A stretch of DNA of 64,000 nucleotides from Ralstonia sp. NFACC01 (GCF_900115545.1 NZ_FOWV01000011.1:34885-98884); one strand, 5' to 3'. Counted from the stretch's first letter, positions 10,533 through 18,560 are shown. The notes: generated by a model from the sequence alone, not told the origin. Numbers and translations are program-made.

Positions 10533-11707
10533 CCGATTGCATCGTCGTACTGAACTGCGGCTCGTCGAGCATCAAGTTTGCAATGTTCGATGCCACCTTG
10601 CGCCCATTGCCGCGTGTGCCCATGTGGAGCGGGAAAGTGGAGGGGATTGGCACTGATCACCCCACGGCGACGGAGGCTGGCACGCCGACACAGGCGCTAG
10701 CGCTAGACAGCGCGCAGCCGTATCACGCCGCGCTCATGCACATTCGCCGGCGTGTCGAACACAGGCTGGACGGCCGCCGCCTGATGGCCGTGGCGCATCG
10801 AGTGGTGCATGGCGGCTCCAAATATTTCGCGCCGGTACGCGTGAACGCCGATGTGCTGTCCGATCTGCGCAGCTACATTCCTCTGGCGCCGCTGCATCAG
10901 CCGTTTGCGTTGGAGGCCATCGAGGCGCTGCTGTCGGACTTGCCCGATGTGCCGCAAGTCGCGTGCTTCGATACCGCGTTCCACCGCACGCTGCCGCAGG
11001 TAGAGACGATGCTGCCGCTGCCGTACACGGCATGGGAGCGCGGTCTGCGTCGTTATGGCTTTCATGGGTTGTCGTACGAATACATGTCGATCGCTTTGCT
11101 GGAACGGCATGGCGACATCGCACTCGGGCGAACCATCGTCGCGCACCTGGGCAGTGGCGCCAGCCTGTGTGCAATGCACGGGCTGAAGAGCGCGGCCACA
11201 ACGATGGGGTTCTCCGCCCTCGATGGCCTAATGATGGGGACGCGATGTGGCGCGCTTGATCCGGGTGCAGTGCTCTACATGATGGAAACGGAGCATCTTT
11301 CCCCCACGCAGGTTGGGCACGTGCTGTATCACGAATCGGGCCTGCTGGGGGTGTCAGGGCTGTCTTCCGACCCGCGCGACCTGATTGCGCACGAGGGTGA
11401 CACCCCGCGCGCGCAAGCGGCGCTCGCGCTCTACGTGCGCCGGATCGTCCGCGAGATCGGCGCCCTGGTGGCCGTACTCGGCGGCCTGGATTTTCTGGTC
11501 TTCACTGCGGGTATTGGCGAGCACAACGCCGTACTGCGCGAGCGCATTGTGGGCGGACTTGGTTTCTTGGGCGCCAACCTTGATGACGAGGCCAACCAAG
11601 CGCACGCAGCAGTCATTTCCAGTTCAGCGAGCCGGATCCGCGTGGCAGTAGAGCCTACAAATGAGGAGTGGGTGGCAGCACGGCATGCCGTCAAACTGTG
11701 CTCATAA
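10529..11707 (+). CDS. ackA: Acetate kinase
   Basis: The 392-residue ASKHA-fold kinase converts acetyl phosphate and ADP to acetate and ATP. Visible family motifs are LNCGSSSIKF at the N-terminus, GFHGLSYEYM, HLGSGASLCA and FTAGIGEHN. The ATG at 10529 overlaps the preceding stop (ATGA). Together with the fused phosphotransacetylase it gives fermentative ATP, which fits the FNR-like promoter of the operon. It is the last gene of the operon; the prophage begins 64 bases after its stop. Confidence 0.95.
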   Translation: MTDCIVVLNCGSSSIKFAMFDATLRPLPRVPMWSGKVEGIGTDHPTATEAGTPTQALALDSAQPYHAALMHIRRRVEHRLDGRRLMAVAHRVVHGGSKYFAPVRVNADVLSDLRSYIPLAPLHQPFALEAIEALLSDLPDVPQVACFDTAFHRTLPQVETMLPLPYTAWERGLRRYGFHGLSYEYMSIALLERHGDIALGRTIVAHLGSGASLCAMHGLKSAATTMGFSALDGLMMGTRCGALDPGAVLYMMETEHLSPTQVGHVLYHESGLLGVSGLSSDPRDLIAHEGDTPRAQAALALYVRRIVREIGALVAVLGGLDFLVFTAGIGEHNAVLRERIVGGLGFLGANLDDEANQAHAAVISSSASRIRVAVEPTNEEWVAARHAVKLCS

Positions 11708-11771
11708 GGTTTTTTGGGGAAATCGCCGAGTTCCAGGGCCCGCCGTCGTGTCGCTAGGATGCATCTATATT

Positions 11772-11799
11772 ATTTTACATAACACAAACTGCCCCCCCG
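11772..11799 (+). repeat. Left dif-like junction (attL candidate)
   Basis: XerD-type arm ATTTTACATAA is followed by centre CACAAA, both identical to the right junction. The expected XerC arm is replaced by a C-rich stretch. This is what a hybrid junction looks like when the phage contributes a poor XerC arm. Confidence 0.65.
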
Positions 11800-11814
11800 G
11801 GCCTTCCTGCTGAA

Positions 11815-12141
11815 CTACGCCAGGGCAGTGCCCCGACGCTGGCCCACAAGGCTCAGCAGGTCTTCAAAATTTACGGCGAGGCGGTCAAAAATCGACGCCC
11901 ACATTTGCCGGACTTCGGGCGATTTGGCGCGCTCAGCGTGTGAGGCTGCTGCAACGGCGGCCGGGTCAATGCCCAGGATTTCCGCGATCCGCATTGCCGT
12001 TTCATCGTCAAAGCTACCTTGGCCGTTCCGGTACTTGCTCACGGCAGAGCGTGAGATGCGCAGCGCCTTTGCGACTGCGTAGTCGGAGGCGCCGCCAAGC
12101 TTTCGGCTTACCGCCTCCAGAAAATCAAGAGTGGTTTTCAT
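11815..12141 (-). CDS. XRE-family prophage repressor
   Basis: The 108-residue protein has a helix-turn-helix at about residues 18-60 (DYAVAKALRISRSAVSKYRNG), then a helical tail. It faces away from the replication/virion genes across a promoter-containing gap, the classic repressor position. The ATG at 12141 is favoured, with AGGGG eight bases upstream; an adjacent GTG at 12144 is possible. Likely targets are the AGTCAAC/GTTGACT repeats at 12184-12190 and 12237-12243, one of which overlaps the -35 of the rightward promoter. Confidence 0.8.
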   Translation of the reverse strand: MKTTLDFLEAVSRKLGGASDYAVAKALRISRSAVSKYRNGQGSFDDETAMRIAEILGIDPAAVAAASHAERAKSPEVRQMWASIFDRLAVNFEDLLSLVGQRRGTALA

Positions 12142-12183
12142 CACATTTACCCCTAAGAAAAACGTCTACCCGGGCTGAAGCGT

Positions 12184-12266
12184 AGTCAACGGTCAACGAA
12201 CGCGCAACGTCATCTGTAAGCGAACGTTCTTTGCATGTTGACTGTTCACAGGGTGATGACTATGAT
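12184..12266 (+). promoter_or_regulatory. Rightward prophage promoter with candidate operators
   Basis: TTGACT at 12238-12243 and TATGAT at 12261-12266 are 17 bases apart, a near-consensus sigma-70 promoter. Inverted AGTCAAC (12184-12190) and GTTGACT (12237-12243) could be repressor half-sites, the second overlapping the -35. It should drive the whole rightward gene train and be shut off in the lysogen. Confidence 0.65.
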
Positions 12267-12291
12267 CCGTTCCCAGACGCACCGCCGCCTG

Positions 12292-12374
12292 GACGCTACC
12301 CCGCCAGGGCCGGCCTGATCCGCTGGCAGGCGGTGCGCACCCCGAAAGGGGCTTCGCGCAACAGGGGTAGCGTC
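12292..12374 (+). ncRNA. Structured leader or origin (three-way-junction fold)
   Basis: GACGCTACCCC (12292-12302) and GGGGTAGCGTC (12364-12374) form a perfect 11-base outer stem. Inside are a CCGCCAG...CTGG...GGCGG arm (12301-12333) and a TGCGC-A-CCCC-GAAA-GGGG-CTTC-GCGCA arm (12334-12360). It lies between the rightward promoter and the first gene. It may be a regulatory 5' leader, a replication origin for the HUH initiator or a packaging signal. Confidence 0.45.
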
Positions 12375-12387
12375 AAAGGGGAGTCAC

Positions 12388-12615
12388 ATGAAGTTACAAA
12401 TTTCGACGTTCCGGGCCAGCGGGAAGCCGGACCAGGGATATGTCAGCGTGTCAGGGCCGATTACGTACGCGCTGTTCTGCTTCAACGGCTTGGGAGACGA
12501 GCGCATCACAGAAGTGGACGCGATGCGTCAGGCTGTGATCTTCAAAGAGGCGGTCGAGAAGCTGCAGCAAGGCGCGGCCGTAGAAGCGAATTTCATGAAG
12601 GGGGCCGCTCGATGA
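12388..12615 (+). CDS. Small prophage early protein
   Basis: A 75-residue protein and the first gene after the rightward promoter, with AGGGGAG before the ATG. No family is recognised. It is soluble-looking with a helical second half and ends with a four-base overlap into the next small gene. The position suggests a DNA-binding or replication-accessory role, but that is only context. Confidence 0.6.
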   Translation: MKLQISTFRASGKPDQGYVSVSGPITYALFCFNGLGDERITEVDAMRQAVIFKEAVEKLQQGAAVEANFMKGAAR

Positions 12616-12734
12616 AACCGACCCCCATCCACCGCACCGCTCTGGGCGGTTTCACCATCGACGGCCCGTACTATCGCCGCCGTCGCTCCCTGGCCGTTCT
12701 GGCAGAGCGTTTCTTCCATTTTCTGGGGGCGTGA
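12612..12734 (+). CDS. Tiny prophage protein (40 aa)
   Basis: The ATG overlaps the previous stop (ATGA). The 40-residue product is basic in the middle (YRRRRS) with an aromatic tail. No function is recognised. It is supported by coupling on both sides within a dense operon. Confidence 0.45.
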   Translation: MKPTPIHRTALGGFTIDGPYYRRRRSLAVLAERFFHFLGA

Positions 12735-12736
12735 CC

Positions 12737-12916
12737 ATGGCGCGAGGCTACCGACCGGGCAGCACGCGCGACGGCGCAGCAGCAGCACACCTGCCGGCAT
12801 CGATCCCCACGCCAGCAGCGCCGACAGAAATGTCGCGCGCCATGGCTGATGCGGCCATCGCAAACGCGCTGGCCATCCTCAAGCGGCACAAGCCGCGCAT
12901 CAACCCAGCACGATGA
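12737..12916 (+). CDS. Small prophage protein (59 aa)
   Basis: An Ala-rich, basic small protein. A GTG at 12731 overlapping the previous stop is an alternative start. Its end overlaps the next ATG. No family is recognised. Confidence 0.45.
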   Translation: MARGYRPGSTRDGAAAAHLPASIPTPAAPTEMSRAMADAAIANALAILKRHKPRINPAR

Positions 12917-13506
12917 TGCCGGCCGAGGTGGCGGTTCTCTTCGCGCGCGCGGACAGCATCTACAAGACGCTGCCGGACTGCGACGTATGGGATGCAGATC
13001 GCGACGCGCGGCGCTGGCCAGGCGGCAAGCCAGTAGTGGCGCACCCGCCATGCCGCGCCTGGGGCGTGCTGCGCGCGCTCGCCAATCCGCGACCGGATGA
13101 AAAGGCGCTTGCCCTGTTCGCTGTGGAGCAGGTGCGGCGGTTTGGCGGCGTGCTGGAGCATCCGGCAGGGTCAACGTTGTGGCGTGAGGCGGGATTGCCC
13201 GAGCCAGGCGAGCGGGACCCCTGGGGCGGATGGACGCTGCCAATACATCAACACTGGTGGGGGCACAGAGCAGAGAAGGCGACGCGGCTCTACATCGTTG
13301 GGTGCGCGCCGGCCGATCTGCCGGAAATTCCGCTTGTCCTGGGCGAGGCAACGCACATCGTTGCCAGCTCTGGGCGGCGCCGCGACGGCGGGCGCCTGCG
13401 TAAGGGTGACCGTGGGTGGAGGCCAGAGATTACCAAGGCGGAGCGCGAGCACACGCCGCCAGCACTGGCCGAATGGCTGTGCGAGACAGCCAGGCGGTGC
13501 GCCTGA
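12913..13506 (+). CDS. Phage protein with HPPCR motif
   Basis: The 197-residue protein contains VVAHPPCRAWG near residue 45, then an acidic helix and GGVLEHPAGS. The Pro-Pro-Cys core recalls the catalytic loop of cytosine-C5 methyltransferases, but the S-adenosylmethionine-binding motif is not evident and the protein is short. I recall similar proteins in tailed phages annotated as hypothetical. It overlaps the initiator gene by a TGATG junction. A DNA-modification or replication-accessory role is possible but unproven. Confidence 0.6.
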   Translation: MMPAEVAVLFARADSIYKTLPDCDVWDADRDARRWPGGKPVVAHPPCRAWGVLRALANPRPDEKALALFAVEQVRRFGGVLEHPAGSTLWREAGLPEPGERDPWGGWTLPIHQHWWGHRAEKATRLYIVGCAPADLPEIPLVLGEATHIVASSGRRRDGGRLRKGDRGWRPEITKAEREHTPPALAEWLCETARRCA

Positions 13507-15284
13507 TGTGGGGATACCTTCGTGACGCGGCAGAGGCGGTCCCCGCGCTTCCAGAAATGAAGGAAGCGCGGGGCAGGGTGCCGATGCGCTGGTATAACCG
13601 CGCGCTCAAGGCCGCAGACAAGGCCGGCCGCGCAAGCGCGCAGCGCGCGGGCAGACCAGACATGTTCGACCTGGGTGCCGCTGCTGGCGCAGTCGCGGCG
13701 TTCATGAACGAGCACGCACCGAGCACGCTGCCGGTGCGCCCGGACGCTACAGACTACGAAATCTGCATGAAGGCGCGCCGCATCGCCGGCGACGTGCAAC
13801 TCAAGGTGCACGGCCTGGAGCTGGAGGAAGCGCTGGTGGTGTGCGCTTCGACGTGCGAGCGCTACGGTGTCGAGCTGCCCGACTTCAGCGCGGCGGCGGA
13901 TCGCGTGGCTCGAGTCAAATGCGAATTGTGGTGGCGCCGGCGTCTGCGCACGAAACACATTCGCGCGCTCGAGCGCTCGAACATCCATCTGCACTACGTC
14001 CACTATCGCAGCGACCCGTACGCCAGCAATGACGCGGTGCGCCGGCGCCTCGCGCAGAACCGCCGCAACCGCCAAACGCTCGAGCGGACCTCGCTCGAGA
14101 ACGAGCACGGGCAGCGATTCACGCTGGCGGAGCTGGCCGACAAGTCAATCGCCAACAAGGCACTTCGCCGCGGCGAATTGATGACGCGCCTCAAGGGCAT
14201 GGAAGAGCTGGCCGAAGATGTGAAGTTCGCCGGCGTGATGTTCACCAAGACATGCCCATCACGGTTCCATGCCGTGAAGCAGATGGGCAACAAGTGGCAA
14301 CCCAACGCCAAATATGAGGGCGCGGACCCGCGCGAGGGCCAAGGCTACCTGCGCCGCGTGTGGGCACGCATCCGCGCGGAGCTCAAGCGCCTGGGCGTTG
14401 TGTACTTCGGCCTGCGCGTTGCAGAGCCGCACCATGACGGGTGCCCGCACTGGCACGGCCTGATTTTCTCCAACCGCATCGACGTGGTGTGTGCCGTCAT
14501 CCGCAAGCACGCGCTGAAGGATTCCCCCGAGGAAGCCGGCGCATCGCTGCGCCGCTGCCGTTTCGAGCACATCGACAGCGCCAAGGGCAGCGCGGTGGGC
14601 TACATCGCCAAGTACATCTCCAAGAACATCGACGGCCACGCCGTGGGCGACCACAAGACGGCAGAGGGCTACGTGGTGCAAGCGGACTTCCTGGGCGATG
14701 ACGTCATTACGCCGAGTGAGCGCGTGGAAGCCTGGGCGGCAACGTGGGGCATTCGCCAGTTTCAGGCGTTCGGCGGCGCGCCGGTCGGCGTGTGGCGCGA
14801 GCTGCGCCGCGTGAAGGAAGCGGACCTGCCGACCGAAGAGGAAAGCCCGGAAATCCGTGCAGCCTGGGCCGCCGCGCAGAAGACGGAAGAGAAGGGCGCG
14901 AGCTGGGCCGACTACGCCCGCGCAATGGGCGGCGTTGCCGGCGAGGGACGGCGCATCGCCATCAAGTTCGTGGAGCGCATGGAAGAGGGGCGCTACGGCA
15001 TGGCCGTGCGTCAAGTGCCGCAGGGCGTGCAGGCCGTGGGACGCGCACACATCGTAGATGGCATGTGCGACTACTGGCGCACGACACAGATTTTCGTTCC
15101 GGCGACACGCTACGAATGGCGGGAGGTGTCGCGCAGCGGCGCAGCCGCGAGCACTCGGACTCGTGTCAATAACTGTACGCGCCGGAAGGGCGCCAAGGAC
15201 GGGAAACCGTTCTGGCTGGAAGAAATTGAGGCCAGCGCGCCGCCGCACGCGCTGGAAACGCCTCCAACCTGCGGCATGGAGTAG
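13506..15284 (+). CDS. HUH-endonuclease replication initiator (phage GPA type)
   Basis: The 592-residue protein has the HUH signature PHWHGLIF (His315, His317) and the Y-x3-Y catalytic motif GYIAKYISKN (Tyr366, Tyr370), as in the P2 A / phiX174 A initiators. It should nick one strand and start rolling-circle replication. The start at ATG 13506 overlaps the preceding stop by one base; in-frame starts upstream (13416, 13473) would run well into the previous gene. PM2 also uses a rolling-circle initiator of this superfamily, consistent with the capsid type downstream. Confidence 0.9.
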   Translation: MWGYLRDAAEAVPALPEMKEARGRVPMRWYNRALKAADKAGRASAQRAGRPDMFDLGAAAGAVAAFMNEHAPSTLPVRPDATDYEICMKARRIAGDVQLKVHGLELEEALVVCASTCERYGVELPDFSAAADRVARVKCELWWRRRLRTKHIRALERSNIHLHYVHYRSDPYASNDAVRRRLAQNRRNRQTLERTSLENEHGQRFTLAELADKSIANKALRRGELMTRLKGMEELAEDVKFAGVMFTKTCPSRFHAVKQMGNKWQPNAKYEGADPREGQGYLRRVWARIRAELKRLGVVYFGLRVAEPHHDGCPHWHGLIFSNRIDVVCAVIRKHALKDSPEEAGASLRRCRFEHIDSAKGSAVGYIAKYISKNIDGHAVGDHKTAEGYVVQADFLGDDVITPSERVEAWAATWGIRQFQAFGGAPVGVWRELRRVKEADLPTEEESPEIRAAWAAAQKTEEKGASWADYARAMGGVAGEGRRIAIKFVERMEEGRYGMAVRQVPQGVQAVGRAHIVDGMCDYWRTTQIFVPATRYEWREVSRSGAAASTRTRVNNCTRRKGAKDGKPFWLEEIEASAPPHALETPPTCGME

Positions 15285-15289
15285 TTCAA

Positions 15290-15466
15290 ATGCAACCCTG
15301 GGACCAAGTTCAAGTTACCGACGCCAACGACCCGCGCAATGGCGCAGCCGGTCTCGTCATCGCCACCAAGGGCACGGGCGACGACAAGCAGCTCACGGTG
15401 AAGATGGACGCCGACGGCGCCACCGTCGCCTACAAAGAAGCCCAACTGAAGCTGCTGGGCCGCTGA
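15290..15466 (+). CDS. Small prophage protein, SH3/KOW-like
   Basis: A 58-residue beta-rich protein (pattern GLVIATKG...KQLTVKMDADGATVAYKEAQLKLL), reminiscent of a KOW/SH3-like barrel. It starts six bases after the initiator gene. Possibly nucleic-acid binding; no family is firmly recognised. Confidence 0.55.
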   Translation: MQPWDQVQVTDANDPRNGAAGLVIATKGTGDDKQLTVKMDADGATVAYKEAQLKLLGR

Positions 15467-15468
15467 TC

Positions 15469-15654
15469 GTGGCGCCGTTCCACACCGGGCGGCGCGTGCT
15501 GATCGTGGCCAAAGATGAGTTCTACGGATTCATCGATGGCTGGGTCGGCTACGTGTCGGGGCGCCAAGCGGGCGCCATCTGGGTGGAATGCGTGCGGGAG
15601 GATGGCACCAAGTCGTTTCTGGTGCCGCCCGACCAACTGCGCGCGCTGCCCTGA
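15469..15654 (+). CDS. Small prophage protein, SH3-like
   Basis: A GTG start at 15469 follows the previous stop by two bases. The 61-residue product (DGWVGYVSGRQAGAIWVEC...SFLVPPDQLRAL) has the same barrel-like pattern as its neighbour. The two may be distant duplicates. Function unknown. Confidence 0.5.
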   Translation: MAPFHTGRRVLIVAKDEFYGFIDGWVGYVSGRQAGAIWVECVREDGTKSFLVPPDQLRALP

Positions 15655-15679
15655 CGGGAAAACAAAAGAAGGGGGTCAC

Positions 15680-15844
15680 ATGGAAAAGGAACTGAAGAAG
15701 CTGCGCGAGCAGTACGCGGAAATTCCGCTGGTGGTGCGCATGCAGGGCAAGTTTTTCTTCGATCAGTTGTTCGTCACGCTCGCATCGATGCAGGCCGCCA
15801 TCGTGCACGCCGAAGGCATGGCCGGCAGAAGCGAGCGCGACTGA
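15680..15844 (+). CDS. Small prophage protein (54 aa)
   Basis: AAGGGGG precedes the ATG. The N-terminus is charged and helical (MEKELKKLREQY). The stop overlaps the next ATG by one base. No family is recognised. Confidence 0.5.
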   Translation: MEKELKKLREQYAEIPLVVRMQGKFFFDQLFVTLASMQAAIVHAEGMAGRSERD

Positions 15845-16152
15845 TGGCGACGAAACCGAAAAACCAAGTCGGCACCATGGAGTGCCGCTGTTGCCATCGG
15901 CATATCCCGGTGCGCGAGGCTGACACAGGAACGCTCAACGTGTCGTGCCAGTGGTGCGACTTCAGCGCCTACGCCAAGCACGGCACCGAGGCCGCGCGGA
16001 TCATCCGCGCACAGATGACAGCCCGCGAGGGAGACGCGCTACCGCTGGTGAAGACGGCGCAAGCGCCGCAACCCACGCCAACGCCGGCCGCGCCGCCAGC
16101 CAAGGCACCCGCGCCGACACCGGCGCCCGCACCCAGGCGCATCCTGTTCTGA
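15844..16152 (+). CDS. Zinc-ribbon prophage protein
   Basis: A 102-residue protein with a CRCC...CQWC pair pattern (about residues 14-39) typical of a zinc ribbon, then a Pro/Ala-rich tail. Such proteins often bind DNA or act as late-gene regulators. The position between replication and packaging genes is consistent with regulation, but this is inference. Confidence 0.6.
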   Translation: MATKPKNQVGTMECRCCHRHIPVREADTGTLNVSCQWCDFSAYAKHGTEAARIIRAQMTAREGDALPLVKTAQAPQPTPTPAAPPAKAPAPTPAPAPRRILF

Positions 16153-16219
16153 CGGCCGCCTGAAGGATTCGAGACCAGCGCACGCCCCCCGCGCGGAACT
16201 CGAACCCAACAGGTGGACC

Positions 16220-16714
16220 ATGGAAGACCAAAATCACGAACTGGCGGGCCTTGCTGGCATCGCCGCCGAAGCCGATCAAGCTGCCGCTGGCGTTGCTGCG
16301 CCCGGCGACCCGACAGCGCCGGAACTGGCGCCGCCTGGGCCGGACTACGCCACCGAGGCGGCCGGCATGGTGGACATGCTGGGCGCGATGATCTGCGGCT
16401 ACTCGCCCGCGTGCGCGCCGCTGTGGGGCACGGAAACCAAGCAGCGCATGGCCATGTCGGTGGCGCCCGTCATGGAGAAATACGGCTTCTCGTTCGGCGC
16501 CATGCCGGTCGAGTTGACCGCGCTGGTGGTGTGCGGGCCGGTGCTGTATCAGTCGGCCCGCATCATCGGCGCCCAGATGGCAGAGGACAAGGTGAAGGCT
16601 GCGGAAGCGCAGCAGCAGGCCGCCGCGCGCAACGCTGCCGGCCTGCCGGCACCGAAGGCACCGGATGACGCGCCGGCCGCCGCTGTCCATCCGCAGATGG
16701 CGCTCTACCAATGA
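16220..16714 (+). CDS. Prophage membrane-associated protein upstream of ATPase
   Basis: A 164-residue protein with an Ala/Pro-rich N-terminus, a hydrophobic segment around 105-120 (ALVVCGPVLYQSARIIG) and a low-complexity Ala/Gln tail. Its stop overlaps the ATPase start by ATGA. It is possibly a virion membrane protein or packaging partner of the ATPase. No family is recognised. Confidence 0.55.
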   Translation: MEDQNHELAGLAGIAAEADQAAAGVAAPGDPTAPELAPPGPDYATEAAGMVDMLGAMICGYSPACAPLWGTETKQRMAMSVAPVMEKYGFSFGAMPVELTALVVCGPVLYQSARIIGAQMAEDKVKAAEAQQQAAARNAAGLPAPKAPDDAPAAAVHPQMALYQ

Positions 16715-17454
16715 AAGTGCGCCCAACCCAGGGCGCGGACATGCGCCCGAACATCCTGGCCTACATCGGGGCGTCGGGCGCCGGCAAATCCACGTCCCTG
16801 AAAGCCCAATTCAAGGCGGCGCGGCACACGCGGTCGATCATCTTCGACACCCAGCACGAATACGACATGTACGGCGCCGTCACGCACACCCTGGCGGACG
16901 TGCATCGCATGCTCATGGAGGCGGGCAGGGGGCAGGTGCAGATCGTGTTCCGACCGTCGGCCGACATGAAGGTCGCGCGACAGCAATTCGATGCCATCTG
17001 CCGGATGGCGCACGCGGCCGGGCATATCGCGTTGGTGGCCGAAGAACTGGCCTTCGTGACGCGGCCCAGCGGCGGCGAGCCGGGCTGGATGCTGGTCAAC
17101 CTGCGCGGGCGTCTCAAAGGGCTGGTGGTGTATGGCACCACGCAGCGGCCGGCGCGCGTGGATAAGGATTTCTTCGGCAACGCGACGCGCATCCGGTGCG
17201 GACGGCTGAACTACGCGACCGACCAGAAGGTAATGGCGGACGTGCTGGGTGTGCCGGTCGAACTGATCCAGGCGCTCAAGCCGATGGAGTACATCGAGCG
17301 GGACATGACCACTGGGAAGGTGACTACTGGGGAGGTGTCTGTGGGGGCCATCCAGCCACCGGCCAGAGAGTTGCACATTGGAGACGTTGCAAAGGTGGTG
17401 AAAACCGGAATTTCCGGGCCGCCAGCGCGAAAAAAAGTAGGGGGTAAGGGGTAG
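16711..17454 (+). CDS. Genome-packaging-type P-loop ATPase
   Basis: A 247-residue FtsK/HerA-like ATPase with Walker A GASGAGKST (about residues 20-28), Walker B HIALVAEE and a downstream YGTTQRPARV sensor/arginine segment. Small ATPases of this kind (PRD1 P9, PM2 P9) drive DNA packaging in double-jelly-roll phages; inovirus Zot-like proteins are relatives but carry a C-terminal membrane helix that I do not see here. It sits just before the capsid genes. An internal ATG at 16741 is an alternative start. Confidence 0.8.
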   Translation: MKVRPTQGADMRPNILAYIGASGAGKSTSLKAQFKAARHTRSIIFDTQHEYDMYGAVTHTLADVHRMLMEAGRGQVQIVFRPSADMKVARQQFDAICRMAHAAGHIALVAEELAFVTRPSGGEPGWMLVNLRGRLKGLVVYGTTQRPARVDKDFFGNATRIRCGRLNYATDQKVMADVLGVPVELIQALKPMEYIERDMTTGKVTTGEVSVGAIQPPARELHIGDVAKVVKTGISGPPARKKVGGKG

Positions 17455-17475
17455 GGAGGTGGGGTGCCTGGGGAC

Positions 17476-17505
17476 CTCCCCAATGGGGCGCTATCCATTG
17501 GGGAG
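17476..17505. repeat. Perfect hairpin between replication and virion genes
   Basis: CTCCCCAATG and CATTGGGGAG are perfect 10-base inverted arms around a 10-base loop in the 142-base gap before the first virion gene. It could be the nick-site region of the HUH initiator or a transcription control point. No U-run follows, so a simple terminator is less likely. Confidence 0.5.
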
Positions 17506-17596
17506 TGTTCTAACGCCTTGCGAGGGTACGACCGTAAGTTTTGGCCTGTGCGCGGGGGGCTGCGCCGATCTCGTATCCAACTCGCAAGAGGACATC

Positions 17597-17716
17597 ATGA
17601 AGCAATACGTTCACAGCTACATCACCTTCGTCGCTTTCCTGGCCGTCACCAAAATCGTGGTGGCGCCCATCGCGCAGAACCTGAATGTGCCGCTGCTGAA
17701 AGACGTGCTCGCCTAA
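17597..17716 (+). CDS. One-helix virion membrane protein (39 aa)
   Basis: A 39-residue hydrophobic peptide with one predicted helix (ITFVAFLAVTKIVVAPIA). AGAGGA precedes the ATG. It lies directly before the capsid gene, as small membrane proteins do in PM2-like phages. Confidence 0.6.
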   Translation: MKQYVHSYITFVAFLAVTKIVVAPIAQNLNVPLLKDVLA

Positions 17717-17759
17717 TCGGCGCGCTTCCCTTTCCGCAACCCTTCAGGAGAACGCACAA

Positions 17760-18554
17760 ATGCTGCTGGTTAAAAACCTGCCCTTCACCAACGTGGTCGC
17801 CAACGGCGTCGCGACGGTGAGCCTGCCCATCGGGATGAGCTACAACAAAATCATCCTGGCCCTGGGCGGCACTTCCTTCACCAAGTCGATGATCACGGAC
17901 TTCAAAGTTCGGGTGAACGGCAAGGTGATCATGCAAGGCACCGGCTCGCGCCTGGACCTGATCCAGCAATATCGCGGCCTGTCCTCGAACGCCGGTTTCC
18001 TGACGCTCGATTTCACGGAACCGTACGCCAAGCTGATGAGCGAGCAGTACATCGGAAACATCAACACCGCGCAAGGCGTCTCGTCGCTCACGGTGGAAGT
18101 GACCATTGCCGGTGCCACCGCGCCGACGCTGGACAGCTACGCCGAACTCGGCCCGCCGCAACCCCTGGGCGTGCTGGCCAAGCATCTGCCGTTCACCAAC
18201 TCGTTCGGCGGCGCCGGCAAGTTCGCCTTCAAGCTGATCGACCTCGCCAACCGTGGCGCGGTGATCAAGCGGGTTCACTTCGCCCACGGCGGCAACATGA
18301 CCGCCCTGGAAGTGAAGAAAAACGGCATCGTCATCCACGACAACATCCTCACGTCGGTGCTCGGCTATTACCAAGCCGACTACAAGAAGACGCAGCAAAC
18401 GAACCTGTACACGTTCGACCCATGCGCGGACAACAACTACACCAACGCGGTCAAGACGGCCGACATGGTGTCGATGGAGTTCAACCCGACCTTCAGTGCC
18501 GCCGACACGGTGACGGCCGTCATCGAAACCCTGGACCTGCTGGGCAACATGTAA
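17760..18554 (+). CDS. Major capsid protein, double jelly-roll (PM2 P2-like)
   Basis: The 264-residue protein shows internal duplication. The first half opens LVKNLPFTN (Leu7 of LPFTN) and the second LAKHLPFTN (Leu143). Each is followed by a beta-strand pattern and an aligned VRVNGKVI / VKKNGIVI segment. Two stacked jelly rolls in ~265 residues is the size and plan of the PM2 capsid protein P2 (about 269 residues, the smallest of its class). From memory, P2 also shares a LPIG-x-x-Y segment in the first half. AGGAG precedes the ATG, and a GC-rich hairpin follows the stop, as expected for a highly expressed gene. Confidence 0.82.
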   Translation: MLLVKNLPFTNVVANGVATVSLPIGMSYNKIILALGGTSFTKSMITDFKVRVNGKVIMQGTGSRLDLIQQYRGLSSNAGFLTLDFTEPYAKLMSEQYIGNINTAQGVSSLTVEVTIAGATAPTLDSYAELGPPQPLGVLAKHLPFTNSFGGAGKFAFKLIDLANRGAVIKRVHFAHGGNMTALEVKKNGIVIHDNILTSVLGYYQADYKKTQQTNLYTFDPCADNNYTNAVKTADMVSMEFNPTFSAADTVTAVIETLDLLGNM

Positions 18555-18560
18555 AGCAGG

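Noticed and set aside
12231..12611. Longer reading frame before the 40-residue prophage gene
   Set aside because: It runs through the promoter and the structured leader and antiparallels nothing conserved; the coupled small genes explain the region better.
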